Assembly (NCBI RefSeq): GCF_016735675.1
Contig: NZ_JAERSG010000001.1
Coordinates: 682,001-746,000 of the forward strand
Reading direction: 5' to 3'
DNA: 64,000 nt
DNA from: Nocardioides baculatus
GTDB taxonomy: Bacteria; Actinomycetota; Actinomycetes; Propionibacteriales; Nocardioidaceae
The position numbers and the translations under genes were made by a program. Numbering within the stretch: the stretch's first letter is position 1; every line of letters begins with the position of its first letter. Shown here piece by piece: positions 51,662 through 58,507 of the stretch. Below the pieces are notes generated by a model. The model was not told the DNA's origin and did no database searches. It was given only the letters and a program-made list of their open reading frames with translations.

Positions 51662-52234
51662 TCAGCGCACGACCTCGTAGACCTGGAGGGTGATCCCGTT
51701 GGGGTAGGACGCGTGCTCGGTGAGCTCGAGCGTGGTCTTGTCGAGGGCCGTGCCGTCGACGAAGAGGCGCTTGCCGCTGCCGAGGAGGACCGGGAAGACC
51801 AGCAGGTGGTAGCGGTCGACCAGGCCCGCCGCGGCCAGTCCCTGCGCGAGGGTCGGGCTGCCGTGCACGTGGATCTCGCCCCCGTCGGTCTCCTTCAGTG
51901 CGGCGACGTCGTCGAGCGAGCGGAGCACCTGCACCTCGCTGTCGCCCCACGGGGCGGTGTCACCGGCGAGCGTGGTCGAGACGACGTACTTCGGCATCGC
52001 GTTGTAGGTGGCGAACTCCTCCATCGAGGGCCACACCGGGAAGAACTCGTCGTAGGACTGGCGACCGAGGAGCAGCGCGGACGCCTGCTCGGTCTCGCGG
52101 CCCTTGATGTCGTAGGCCTCCTCGACGAAGTCGACGTCCTTGAACGTCCAGCCGGCGTGGGGGTGGTCCCCGCCGCCCGGGGAGTCGACGATGCCGTCGA
52201 GGGAGATGAACTCGGTGATGACGATGGGTCGCAC
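51662..52234 (-). CDS. RibD/DHFR-like reductase family protein
   Basis: 190 residues. The dihydrofolate-reductase-like fold of the RibD C-terminal family is seen in VITEFISLDGIVDSPGG, SALLLGRQSYDEFFPVWPS, KYVVSTTLAGDTAPWGD and GEIHVHGSPTLAQGLAAAGLVDRYHLLVFPVLLG. These small proteins reduce pteridine-like or other substrates and are common beside SRPBCC and ArsR genes. Third gene of the ArsR-SRPBCC-DHFR-like unit. Start ATG at 52234. Confidence 0.88.
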   Translation of the reverse strand: MRPIVITEFISLDGIVDSPGGGDHPHAGWTFKDVDFVEEAYDIKGRETEQASALLLGRQSYDEFFPVWPSMEEFATYNAMPKYVVSTTLAGDTAPWGDSEVQVLRSLDDVAALKETDGGEIHVHGSPTLAQGLAAAGLVDRYHLLVFPVLLGSGKRLFVDGTALDKTTLELTEHASYPNGITLQVYEVVR

Positions 52235-52261
52235 GTGGGTGTCCTCTTCTGGTGGTGGTGG

Positions 52262-52759
52262 TCAGGCTGCGCGCGAGGCGAGCAGGTCGTCGATCTGGTT
52301 GAGGGCCGACGAGGCACCCTCGACGACGCCCATCGCGAGCACCGTCTGCAACGCCTCCGCGGTGGCGTACGACGACACGTAGGTCGCGCGGGTGCCCCCA
52401 TCGGTCGGGACGAAGGAGTAGGCCTGCTGCGACTCCGGCATCTCCGGGTTGGGCGTGAAGGTCTCGTCGAGGGCGAAGCCGTCGCGGAACGTGAAGCCGT
52501 CCGGGCCGTCGACGGTCTGGATGTCCCAGTAGGCGTAGTAATGGTCGCCCTCGGGGGTGGTCAGGTAGTACGTCGTCCGCTCACCCGGGGCGAGCTCGTG
52601 GTCGACGAAGGTGGCCGGGTGGGAGGGGGGACCCCAGACCCGCTCCAGCTGGCGCGGGTCGGCGTAGACCTCCCACACGCGCTCGACGGGCGCGGCGAAG
52701 TCGGCGGTGATGGTCAGGGTGAGGGCGTCGAGGTCGTGCTGAACGTCGGTGACGGGCAT
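52262..52759 (-). CDS. SRPBCC/AHSA1-family protein
   Basis: 165 residues, START-like fold: LTITADFAAPVERVWEVYADPRQLERVWGPPSHPATF, YYAYWDIQTVDGPDGFTFRDGFA, TRATYVSSYATAEALQTVLAMGVVEGA. AHSA1-like proteins with ArsR partners are widespread; ligand unknown. The gene starts 4 nt after the ArsR stop, with AAGGAC ahead. Probably produced when the ArsR repressor is released. Confidence 0.9.
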   Translation of the reverse strand: MPVTDVQHDLDALTLTITADFAAPVERVWEVYADPRQLERVWGPPSHPATFVDHELAPGERTTYYLTTPEGDHYYAYWDIQTVDGPDGFTFRDGFALDETFTPNPEMPESQQAYSFVPTDGGTRATYVSSYATAEALQTVLAMGVVEGASSALNQIDDLLASRAA

Positions 52760-52763
52760 GGGT

Positions 52764-53162
52764 TCAGTCCTTCTGGGTGGAAGTGGTGGTGTCGGTGCTG
52801 GTCTGGGTGTCGGTGTCGGTGCCGGTGTCGCTGGCGAAGAGCTCGTCCATCCGGGAGATCCGGCCGCGCCACAGCGCCTCGAGCTCGGTGAGCATCACGC
52901 CCACCGACCGGACCGCCTCGACGTCGCCACTGGCGAGGGCCTCGCGGCCCTGCCGGCGCTTGGTCAGCAGGCCCGACCTCTCGAGCACGGCGACGTGCTT
53001 CTGGACGGCCGCGAAGCTCATGTCGTAGCTCCGCGCCAGCGTCGAGACGGAGTGCTCGCCGGCCAGCACGCGGCGCAGGATGTCGCGCCGGGTGCGGTCG
53101 GCGAGGGCGTGGAACCAGGCGTCCGCCTGGTCCTCCCGCTCACGCGTGGTCGGCTCGTTCAC
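52764..53162 (-). CDS. ArsR-family transcriptional regulator
   Basis: 132 residues from GTG 53162; TTG 53177 lies further out, inside the operator. The winged helix reads WFHALADRTRRDILRRVLAGEHSVSTLARSYDMSFAAVQKHVAVLERSGLL, the non-metal ArsR group often paired with SRPBCC genes. The C-terminal tail is Thr/Asp/Ser-rich and looks disordered. The palindrome just upstream is the likely operator for self-repression and control of the two genes behind it. Confidence 0.9.
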   Translation of the reverse strand: MNEPTTREREDQADAWFHALADRTRRDILRRVLAGEHSVSTLARSYDMSFAAVQKHVAVLERSGLLTKRRQGREALASGDVEAVRSVGVMLTELEALWRGRISRMDELFASDTGTDTDTQTSTDTTTSTQKD

Positions 53163-53172
53163 GGGACAAACA

Positions 53173-53190
53173 TACAACTGATCGGTTGTA
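53173..53190. promoter_or_regulatory. ArsR operator
   Basis: TACAACTGATCGGTTGTA has perfect 6-nt arms (TACAAC/GTTGTA) around a 6-nt centre, extended to ATAC/GTAC at the outside. It lies 11 nt before the arsR GTG. The AT-rich palindrome stands out in this GC-rich DNA. Confidence 0.8.
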
Positions 53191-53383
53191 CGTTGTCAAG
53201 GAGGTTCGTGGATCGTGGTGTGACCGGTCGCGCAGGCCGGGCGACGTATGACGATCCGGCGGCCGGGGCACTGGTGCCTCCGTAGGGGTGGAGGCTGCAT
53301 CGGAAAGCGGTGGCAGCCGCTCCCCGCGGCGTACGATCCGACGTGGTGCGAGCTCGTGCCGCCAGCTCGAGGAGAAGTGGGGC

Positions 53384-54367
53384 TTGACCGTGCAGCGACT
53401 GGTGGGTGGTCTCCGTCTCGGGGACCGCTACGTCCTGGAGGAGCGCATCGCCTCCGGTGGCATGGCCGACGTGTGGCGCGGGCTCGACGACGTGCTGCAG
53501 CGCCAGGTCGCGGTGAAGATCATGCGCGCGGACCCGGACAACGAGGAGATCTTCGCGCAGCGGTTCCGCGACGAGGCCCAGCACTCCGCCGCCCTGCTGC
53601 ACCCCAACATCACGACCGTCTTCGACTACGGCGAGGACGACCACCTCTCCTACCTGGTGATGGAGCTGATCGAGGGCCTCCCGCTGTCCGCGGTGATCCG
53701 CGACCAGGGTGCCCTCGAGGCGGAGAACGTCCGCTCGATCCTGGCCCAGGCCGCGCTCGCCCTCGGCACCGCCCACGAGGCCGGGGTGGTCCACCGCGAC
53801 GTCAAGCCTGCCAACATCCTCCTGCGCGAGGACGGCGTGGTGAAGCTGACCGACTTCGGCATCGCCCGGGCGATGGACTCGATCGGCCACACGCGGGTCG
53901 GCGAGATGCTCGGCACCCCCAACTACATCAGCCCAGAGCAGGCCACCGGCGAGACCGCGACCGGGGCGAGCGACCTCTACGCCCTCGGCGTGGTCGCGCA
54001 CGAGATGCTCACCGGGGTCCGGCCCTTCGACCGGGGGACCCCGATCGCCACGGCGATGTCGCACGTCAACGAGCCGCCGCCCCCGCTCGCCGAGGACGTG
54101 CCGACCGAGCTGCGGGCGGTCGTGGCGACCCTCCTCGAGAAGGACCCCGAGAAGCGGCCGGCCAACGCCCGCACGGTCGCGGTCATGCTCGGCATGGCCA
54201 GCACGGAGCTGTCCGGCCTCGACCTCGGCCTCGCCTCGGGCGTGGACAGCGACTACGTGCTGCCGGCCACGCCCGTCACGCCGATGAACCTGCGCCAGCC
54301 CGCTCCTCTGGACACGCCGGCCGACCAGCCGACCGTCGCGGCGCGTCCCGAGGACCTGCTCGACTAG
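53384..54367 (+). CDS. Soluble Ser/Thr protein kinase
   Basis: 327 residues from TTG 53384 (AGGAG 9 nt upstream; GTG 53390 is an alternative). Active Hanks-type kinase: glycine loop ASGGMADV, Lys in [19 protein letters not shown] in LTDFGIA, GTPNYISPEQA. The tail of about 50 residues is Pro/Thr/Ala-rich with no membrane helix or PASTA repeats, so it is cytoplasmic. The 220-nt gap before it has a TACGAT hexamer near 53331 and no gene. Target unknown. Confidence 0.9.
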   Translation: MTVQRLVGGLRLGDRYVLEERIASGGMADVWRGLDDVLQRQVAVKIMRADPDNEEIFAQRFRDEAQHSAALLHPNITTVFDYGEDDHLSYLVMELIEGLPLSAVIRDQGALEAENVRSILAQAALALGTAHEAGVVHRDVKPANILLREDGVVKLTDFGIARAMDSIGHTRVGEMLGTPNYISPEQATGETATGASDLYALGVVAHEMLTGVRPFDRGTPIATAMSHVNEPPPPLAEDVPTELRAVVATLLEKDPEKRPANARTVAVMLGMASTELSGLDLGLASGVDSDYVLPATPVTPMNLRQPAPLDTPADQPTVAARPEDLLD

Positions 54368-55062
54368 GAGCCGGCTGCGGGGCGCTTCGTCGCCTCGTCG
54401 ATCAGCACGGCGAGGGCCTTCGGCTGGGTGAACATCGGCCAGTGGCCCGATGCGATGTCGACCAGCTCGAGCCTGGTGGCCGACGCCAGCTCCGGCACGT
54501 CGCCGCCGTCGATCCACTCCTGCGCCTCGGCCGGGCTGAACTCCGGGCAGATCAACGTGAGCGGTACGTCGTGCCGGGCCTCGCTCGTCCAGTGCACCTC
54601 GCCCCGGGTGACGCCGACCGGCACGGCGATCATCCGGCCGAGCAGGTCGGACTTCAGCTCCTCGGACATGTCGTCGGAGTCCGGCCCCTCGAACTTCTCC
54701 CACCCGGGGAAGGGCATCGCGCCGTCGACGGGCTCGAAGAAGTCGGCGTACTTCTCGCCCTCGGTCGACGGGAAGCCGCCGATCAGGGCGACGCCGCTCA
54801 CTCCGTCGGGGCGCTGGTCGGCCGCTGCCCAGGCGAGGGTGCACGCGGCGGAGTGGCCGACCACGTAGGGCGATCCGTCGGCGGCGTCGACCGCCGCCAG
54901 GACCGCCTGCACCTGGTCGTCGTACGTCGCCTCGGTGGCGCCGTCACCCTGGCCGGGCAGGGTCAGCGGGACCGCGCGATGGCCGAGCGCCTCGAGCTCG
55001 GGGACCACGTCGTCCCAGGCCGACCCGTCGAGCCAGAGTCCGGCGATGAGCACGATGTCCAT
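54364..55062 (-). CDS. Alpha/beta-hydrolase
   Basis: 232 residues from ATG 55062 (GAAGGAG upstream). The small alpha/beta-hydrolase pattern is IVLIAGLWLDGSAWDDVVPEL, nucleophile Ser in VVGHSAACTLAW, Asp near GGDVP and His in IASGHWPMF. Similar to EstC/salicylate esterase-like or haloperoxidase-like hydrolases. It is divergent from the WYL regulator, with an inverted repeat in the gap, so it is probably controlled by it. Its stop shares CTAG with the convergent kinase gene. Confidence 0.88.
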   Translation of the reverse strand: MDIVLIAGLWLDGSAWDDVVPELEALGHRAVPLTLPGQGDGATEATYDDQVQAVLAAVDAADGSPYVVGHSAACTLAWAAADQRPDGVSGVALIGGFPSTEGEKYADFFEPVDGAMPFPGWEKFEGPDSDDMSEELKSDLLGRMIAVPVGVTRGEVHWTSEARHDVPLTLICPEFSPAEAQEWIDGGDVPELASATRLELVDIASGHWPMFTQPKALAVLIDEATKRPAAGS

Positions 55063-55114
55063 GGAGTTCTCCTTCATCGGTGGTGTTCGACCCCTCGCGA
55101 GCCACCCTAGGAGG

Positions 55115-55141
55115 GGTTCCGGACGCTCCACGTCCGGAACC
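55115..55141. promoter_or_regulatory. Inverted repeat between the hydrolase and WYL genes
   Basis: GGTTCCGGAC (55115-55124) and GTCCGGAACC (55132-55141) form perfect 10-nt arms with a 7-nt centre, in the 107-nt divergent gap. CCTAGG-type -10-like sequence lies beside it. Probable operator of the WYL regulator. Confidence 0.65.
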
Positions 55142-55169
55142 GGTGCCACCATGTCCTCATGGGGTCACG

Positions 55170-56123
55170 ATGAGCGAGATCAGCCCGACCGCGCGGGCGC
55201 TGCGGGCGCTGGACATCCTGCAGGGGCGCCCCGGCATCACGGCCGCCGACCTGGCGTCGCGCCTCGGCGTGACCGAGCGCGCCGCCCGGCGCTACGTCGC
55301 GATCCTGCGCGAGGCCGACATCCCGGTCGAGTCGACCCGCGGTCCCTACGGCGGCTACACGCTGGGCCGTGGCCTGCGGCTCCCGCCGCTGGTCTTCTCC
55401 GCGACCGAGGCGCTCGGCCTGGTGATGGCCGCGCTCGACTCGCAGCACGCGGTCGCCGATCCCGACGACCCGGTCGGGTCGGCGCTCGGCAAGATCCTGC
55501 GGGTGCTGCCGAGCAACGTCGCCCGGCAGGCGGTCGCGCTGCGCGAGACCGCGCAGGCAGTCCCCGAGCGCTTCCCGGCCAAGCCGGACGTGGACGTGAC
55601 CTCCGAGCTGGTGGAGGCGGTCGCCGCCCAGCGGCAGGTGCGCCTCGGCTACCGGACGGCTGCGGGCAACGCTCGTACGTTCGAGGTCGACCCGTGGTCG
55701 GTGGTGGTGCGCTACGGCCGGTGGTACCTGCTCTGCCACTCCCACCACGCCGACGAGCTGCGCACCTTCCGGGTCGACCGCATCACGTCGGTCGAGCTCC
55801 TCGAGGGCACCTTCGACGTGCCGGCCGACCTCGACCCGGCTGCCGAGCTCGAGGCCAACCTCGGCAAGGGCTGGGAGCACGAGACGCACGTCGTCTTCGC
55901 GCAGCCGCTCGAGGAGGTGCGGCCGTGGATCCGCCCGACGCTGGGGGAGCTGCGCGCGCGTCCCGACGGCGGCTGCGAGCTGGTCGGCACCACGAGCAAC
56001 GCGGAGGCGTACGCCGGCGAGTGGCTGGCCGGCGTACCGCTGGAGTTCACGGTCGTCGGGGGCGACGAGCTGAGGGCGGCCGTGGCCGCTGTGGGCGCGC
56101 GGCTCACCCGCGCGGCCCAGTGA
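55170..56123 (+). CDS. YafY/WYL-domain transcriptional regulator
   Basis: 317 residues. N-terminal HTH_11: ISPTARALRALDILQGRPGITAADLASRLGVTERAARRYVAILREADIPVE, then STRGPYGGYTLG (wing). The WYL domain includes RQVRLGYRTAAGNARTFEVDPWSVVVRYGRWYLLCHSHHADELRTFRVDRI. WYL proteins sense ligands or nucleic acids. ATG 55170 is chosen because conserved sequence starts there; the upstream open frame spans the operator. Controls itself and the divergent hydrolase by inference. Confidence 0.92.
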   Translation: MSEISPTARALRALDILQGRPGITAADLASRLGVTERAARRYVAILREADIPVESTRGPYGGYTLGRGLRLPPLVFSATEALGLVMAALDSQHAVADPDDPVGSALGKILRVLPSNVARQAVALRETAQAVPERFPAKPDVDVTSELVEAVAAQRQVRLGYRTAAGNARTFEVDPWSVVVRYGRWYLLCHSHHADELRTFRVDRITSVELLEGTFDVPADLDPAAELEANLGKGWEHETHVVFAQPLEEVRPWIRPTLGELRARPDGGCELVGTTSNAEAYAGEWLAGVPLEFTVVGGDELRAAVAAVGARLTRAAQ

Positions 56124-56174
56124 CTCGAGTGCGCAGCTCCGTGGCGACCAGTGCCGCGAGCGCACTCGACCCGG

Positions 56175-56807
56175 TCATCGGCTGACCGAGACCTCCGTGC
56201 CGAGGTTCCAGCCGTCGGAGATCGGGAGGTAGTCGCCGCTCCAGAAGGTGCCGGGGTCGTACCAGGTGGCCTTCCGGTCGTCGCGCAGGATGCCCATCTC
56301 GATGTAGCAGGACGCGACGATCTCCGCGCAGAACGCCGCCTCCGGCGTCACCCGCTGGCTGCGCTTGCGGCGCGGGACGTAGGCGTCGCGGCCGCGGAGC
56401 CACCGGGCGCCGAGCTTGGCGATGCTGGGGAACGAGACGCCGTCGAGCCGCGCGATCGTGCGCAGCATCCCGTCCTCCTCGTCCTGGCCGATCTCCGGCT
56501 CGAGCTGGCGCAACCAGGCGTCCTGGTCGTACTCCGTCTGCCAGCGCGACACCGCCTCGCGCAGGTCGTGGAGCTGCACGCCGCGGTGGTGGGCGCCGGT
56601 CCACACGTCCATCTGCTTCTTGCCGAGCTCGGCGTGGAAGATCAGCGGCGGCAGGTCGTCGACGACCACCGCCATCCCGACGTGGTTGACCGGCGAGTTG
56701 GTGACCGCGCGGATCGCGCGATCGGGAGCCCGGCGACCACGGAAGAGCCAGATGTCGCCACTGCGGGTGAGGTCGACCGCCTGGTCGAGGGTCAGGACCG
56801 GAGCCAT
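56175..56807 (-). CDS. Permuted NlpC/P60-like (YiiX/DUF830) hydrolase
   Basis: 210 residues, no signal peptide. The permuted papain-like fold shows the His in VNHVGMAVVVDDLPPLIFHAE and the catalytic Cys in FCAEIVASCYIEMGI, in reversed order relative to papain. Such proteins act as lipid or peptide hydrolases; substrate unknown. It lies between the WYL gene (convergent) and the small basic gene. Confidence 0.82.
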   Translation of the reverse strand: MAPVLTLDQAVDLTRSGDIWLFRGRRAPDRAIRAVTNSPVNHVGMAVVVDDLPPLIFHAELGKKQMDVWTGAHHRGVQLHDLREAVSRWQTEYDQDAWLRQLEPEIGQDEEDGMLRTIARLDGVSFPSIAKLGARWLRGRDAYVPRRKRSQRVTPEAAFCAEIVASCYIEMGILRDDRKATWYDPGTFWSGDYLPISDGWNLGTEVSVSR

Positions 56808-56835
56808 GGCCGGAAGTCTGCCCTAGGCTCGGGCC

Positions 56836-57009
56836 ATGCGCGTGTGGAAGCTGCTCGGCCTCGCCGGGATCCTGGCCGGTGTCGCCACCGGTGCCGCCGT
56901 CGCCCGCGACGAGCGCGTACGCCGCCACTACGACGCCGGCGAGATCCGTACCCGCCTCCACCAGAAGCACGACGAGGCCGTCGCGCGCGCCGAGACCTCC
57001 GAGGGGTAG
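56836..57009 (+). CDS. Small membrane-associated basic protein
   Basis: 57 residues: MRVWKLLGLAGILAGVATGA is one hydrophobic helix, followed by VARDERVRRHYDAGEIRTRL and a charged tail. TAGGCT lies 6 nt before the ATG, a clear leaderless start, which supports a real gene. No family recognised. It ends 5 nt before the convergent LysE-type gene. Confidence 0.65.
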   Translation: MRVWKLLGLAGILAGVATGAAVARDERVRRHYDAGEIRTRLHQKHDEAVARAETSEG

Positions 57010-57014
57010 GCGGG

Positions 57015-57617
57015 TCAGGCGCCGAGGGCGAGGCGGACGGCGATCGCGAGCATCACCAGGCCGATGAGGACGTCGAGCACCTGCCAGGCGCGCGGGTCGG
57101 CGAGGCGCGGGGCGGCCAGGCGGGCGCCGTACACCAGCCCGGAGAACCACGCGATGCTCGCGACACAGGCGCCCAGCGCGAACCACCACCGCCCGGGCGT
57201 CCCGTGGGTGCCGGCGATCGAGCCGAGGAGCAGCACGGTGTCGAGGTAGACGTGCGGGTTGAGCCAGGTCAGCGCGACCGCCCTGGCGACCACGCCGCCA
57301 CGGGACTCGACGACCCCCTCGCCGGCCGCGAGGGCCTGCGGACGTCGGGCGCGCAGCAGCGACAGGACGCCGTACGCCGTCAGGAACGCGACGCCGAGCC
57401 AACGGATCACCTCGACCGCCCAGGGTGCGCGGTCGATGACGACGCCGATGCCGGCGACCCCGGCGATGATGAGGACGACGTCGGAGAGCGCGCAGATCGC
57501 GACGACGAGGCCGACGTGGCTGCGGCGGAGCCCTTGGCGGAGCACGAAGGCGTTCTGCGCGCCGATGGCGACGATGAGGGACAGGCCGGTGAGCAGGCCG
57601 GCGACGATGTCTCCCAC
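57015..57617 (-). CDS. LysE/ArgO-family amino-acid exporter
   Basis: 200 residues, six membrane helices. Signature: GLLTGLSLIVAIGAQNAFVLRQGLRR, and LTWLNPHVYLDTVLLLGSI. This is the ArgO/LysE pattern (basic amino-acid export). GTG 57617 is preferred over ATG 57659 because TAGATT lies 7 nt upstream. Regulated elsewhere by LysG/ArgP in other bacteria; no such gene is adjacent here. Confidence 0.88.
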   Translation of the reverse strand: MGDIVAGLLTGLSLIVAIGAQNAFVLRQGLRRSHVGLVVAICALSDVVLIIAGVAGIGVVIDRAPWAVEVIRWLGVAFLTAYGVLSLLRARRPQALAAGEGVVESRGGVVARAVALTWLNPHVYLDTVLLLGSIAGTHGTPGRWWFALGACVASIAWFSGLVYGARLAAPRLADPRAWQVLDVLIGLVMLAIAVRLALGA

Positions 57618-57723
57618 GCGGGTCAATCTAGGGGTCCGCCCGGGGGTCGGGTGACACATGTCAGGGACGGCTCGGGGAGATATCCCATGGTCGGCGACTT
57701 CGCGCGACTGGGAGACTCACCTC

Positions 57724-58506
57724 ATGACTGAGCAACCCCGGGAGGGTGCGGTGGCCGAGGTCGCCGCGAGCGCGCGTGACCTGGTGAAGACCTACGGCAA
57801 GGGCGAGGCGGAGGTGCGGGCCCTCGACGGCGTGAGCGTCGACCTCATGAAGGGCGAGTTCACCGCGGTGATGGGCCCGTCGGGATCCGGGAAGTCCACG
57901 CTGATGCACTGCCTGGCGGCCCTCGACACCCCGACCTCCGGCGAGGCGATCGTCGACGGCACCTCGCTCGGCAGGCTCAAGGACAAGGACCTCACGACGC
58001 TGCGCCGCGAGCGGGTGGGCTTCGTGTTCCAGTCGTTCAACCTGGTGCCGACGTTGAGCGCGGAGGAGAACATCCTCCTCCCGCTGAGCCTCGCCGGCCG
58101 CAAGCCCGACCGCGACTGGTTCGACCAGGTCGTCGACTCCGTCGGCCTGCGCGACCGCCTCGGGCACCGGCCCAGCGAGATGTCCGGCGGCCAGCAGCAG
58201 CGCGTGGCCTGTGCGCGGGCGCTGGTGAGCAAGCCGTCGATCGTCTTCGCCGACGAGCCCACCGGCAACCTCGACTCGACCAGCTCGGCGGAGGTGCTGG
58301 GCTTCCTGCGCCGCAGCGTCGACGAGTTCGGCCAGACCGTCGTGATGGTGACGCACGACCCGGTCGCCGCGTCGTACACCGACCGGATCCTCTTCCTCGC
58401 CGACGGCCTCATCGTCGACGAGCTGCGCGAGCCCGACCGCGACGCCATCCTCGAGAAGATGTCGAAGCTCCAGGACGTCGCGGCTGCCCGGAAGCAGGCG
58501 GGCTGA
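57724..58506 (+). CDS. ABC transporter ATP-binding protein (MacB/LolD-like)
   Basis: 260 residues: Walker A GPSGSGKST, Q-loop VFQSFNLVPTLSAEENI, signature SGGQQQR, Walker B IVFADEPTGNLD, H-loop VTHD. The family is the lipoprotein/antimicrobial-peptide export type that pairs with FtsX-like permeases. ATG 57724. The permease gene starts 1 nt after its stop. Confidence 0.95.
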   Translation: MTEQPREGAVAEVAASARDLVKTYGKGEAEVRALDGVSVDLMKGEFTAVMGPSGSGKSTLMHCLAALDTPTSGEAIVDGTSLGRLKDKDLTTLRRERVGFVFQSFNLVPTLSAEENILLPLSLAGRKPDRDWFDQVVDSVGLRDRLGHRPSEMSGGQQQRVACARALVSKPSIVFADEPTGNLDSTSSAEVLGFLRRSVDEFGQTVVMVTHDPVAASYTDRILFLADGLIVDELREPDRDAILEKMSKLQDVAAARKQAG

Positions 58507-58507
58507 G

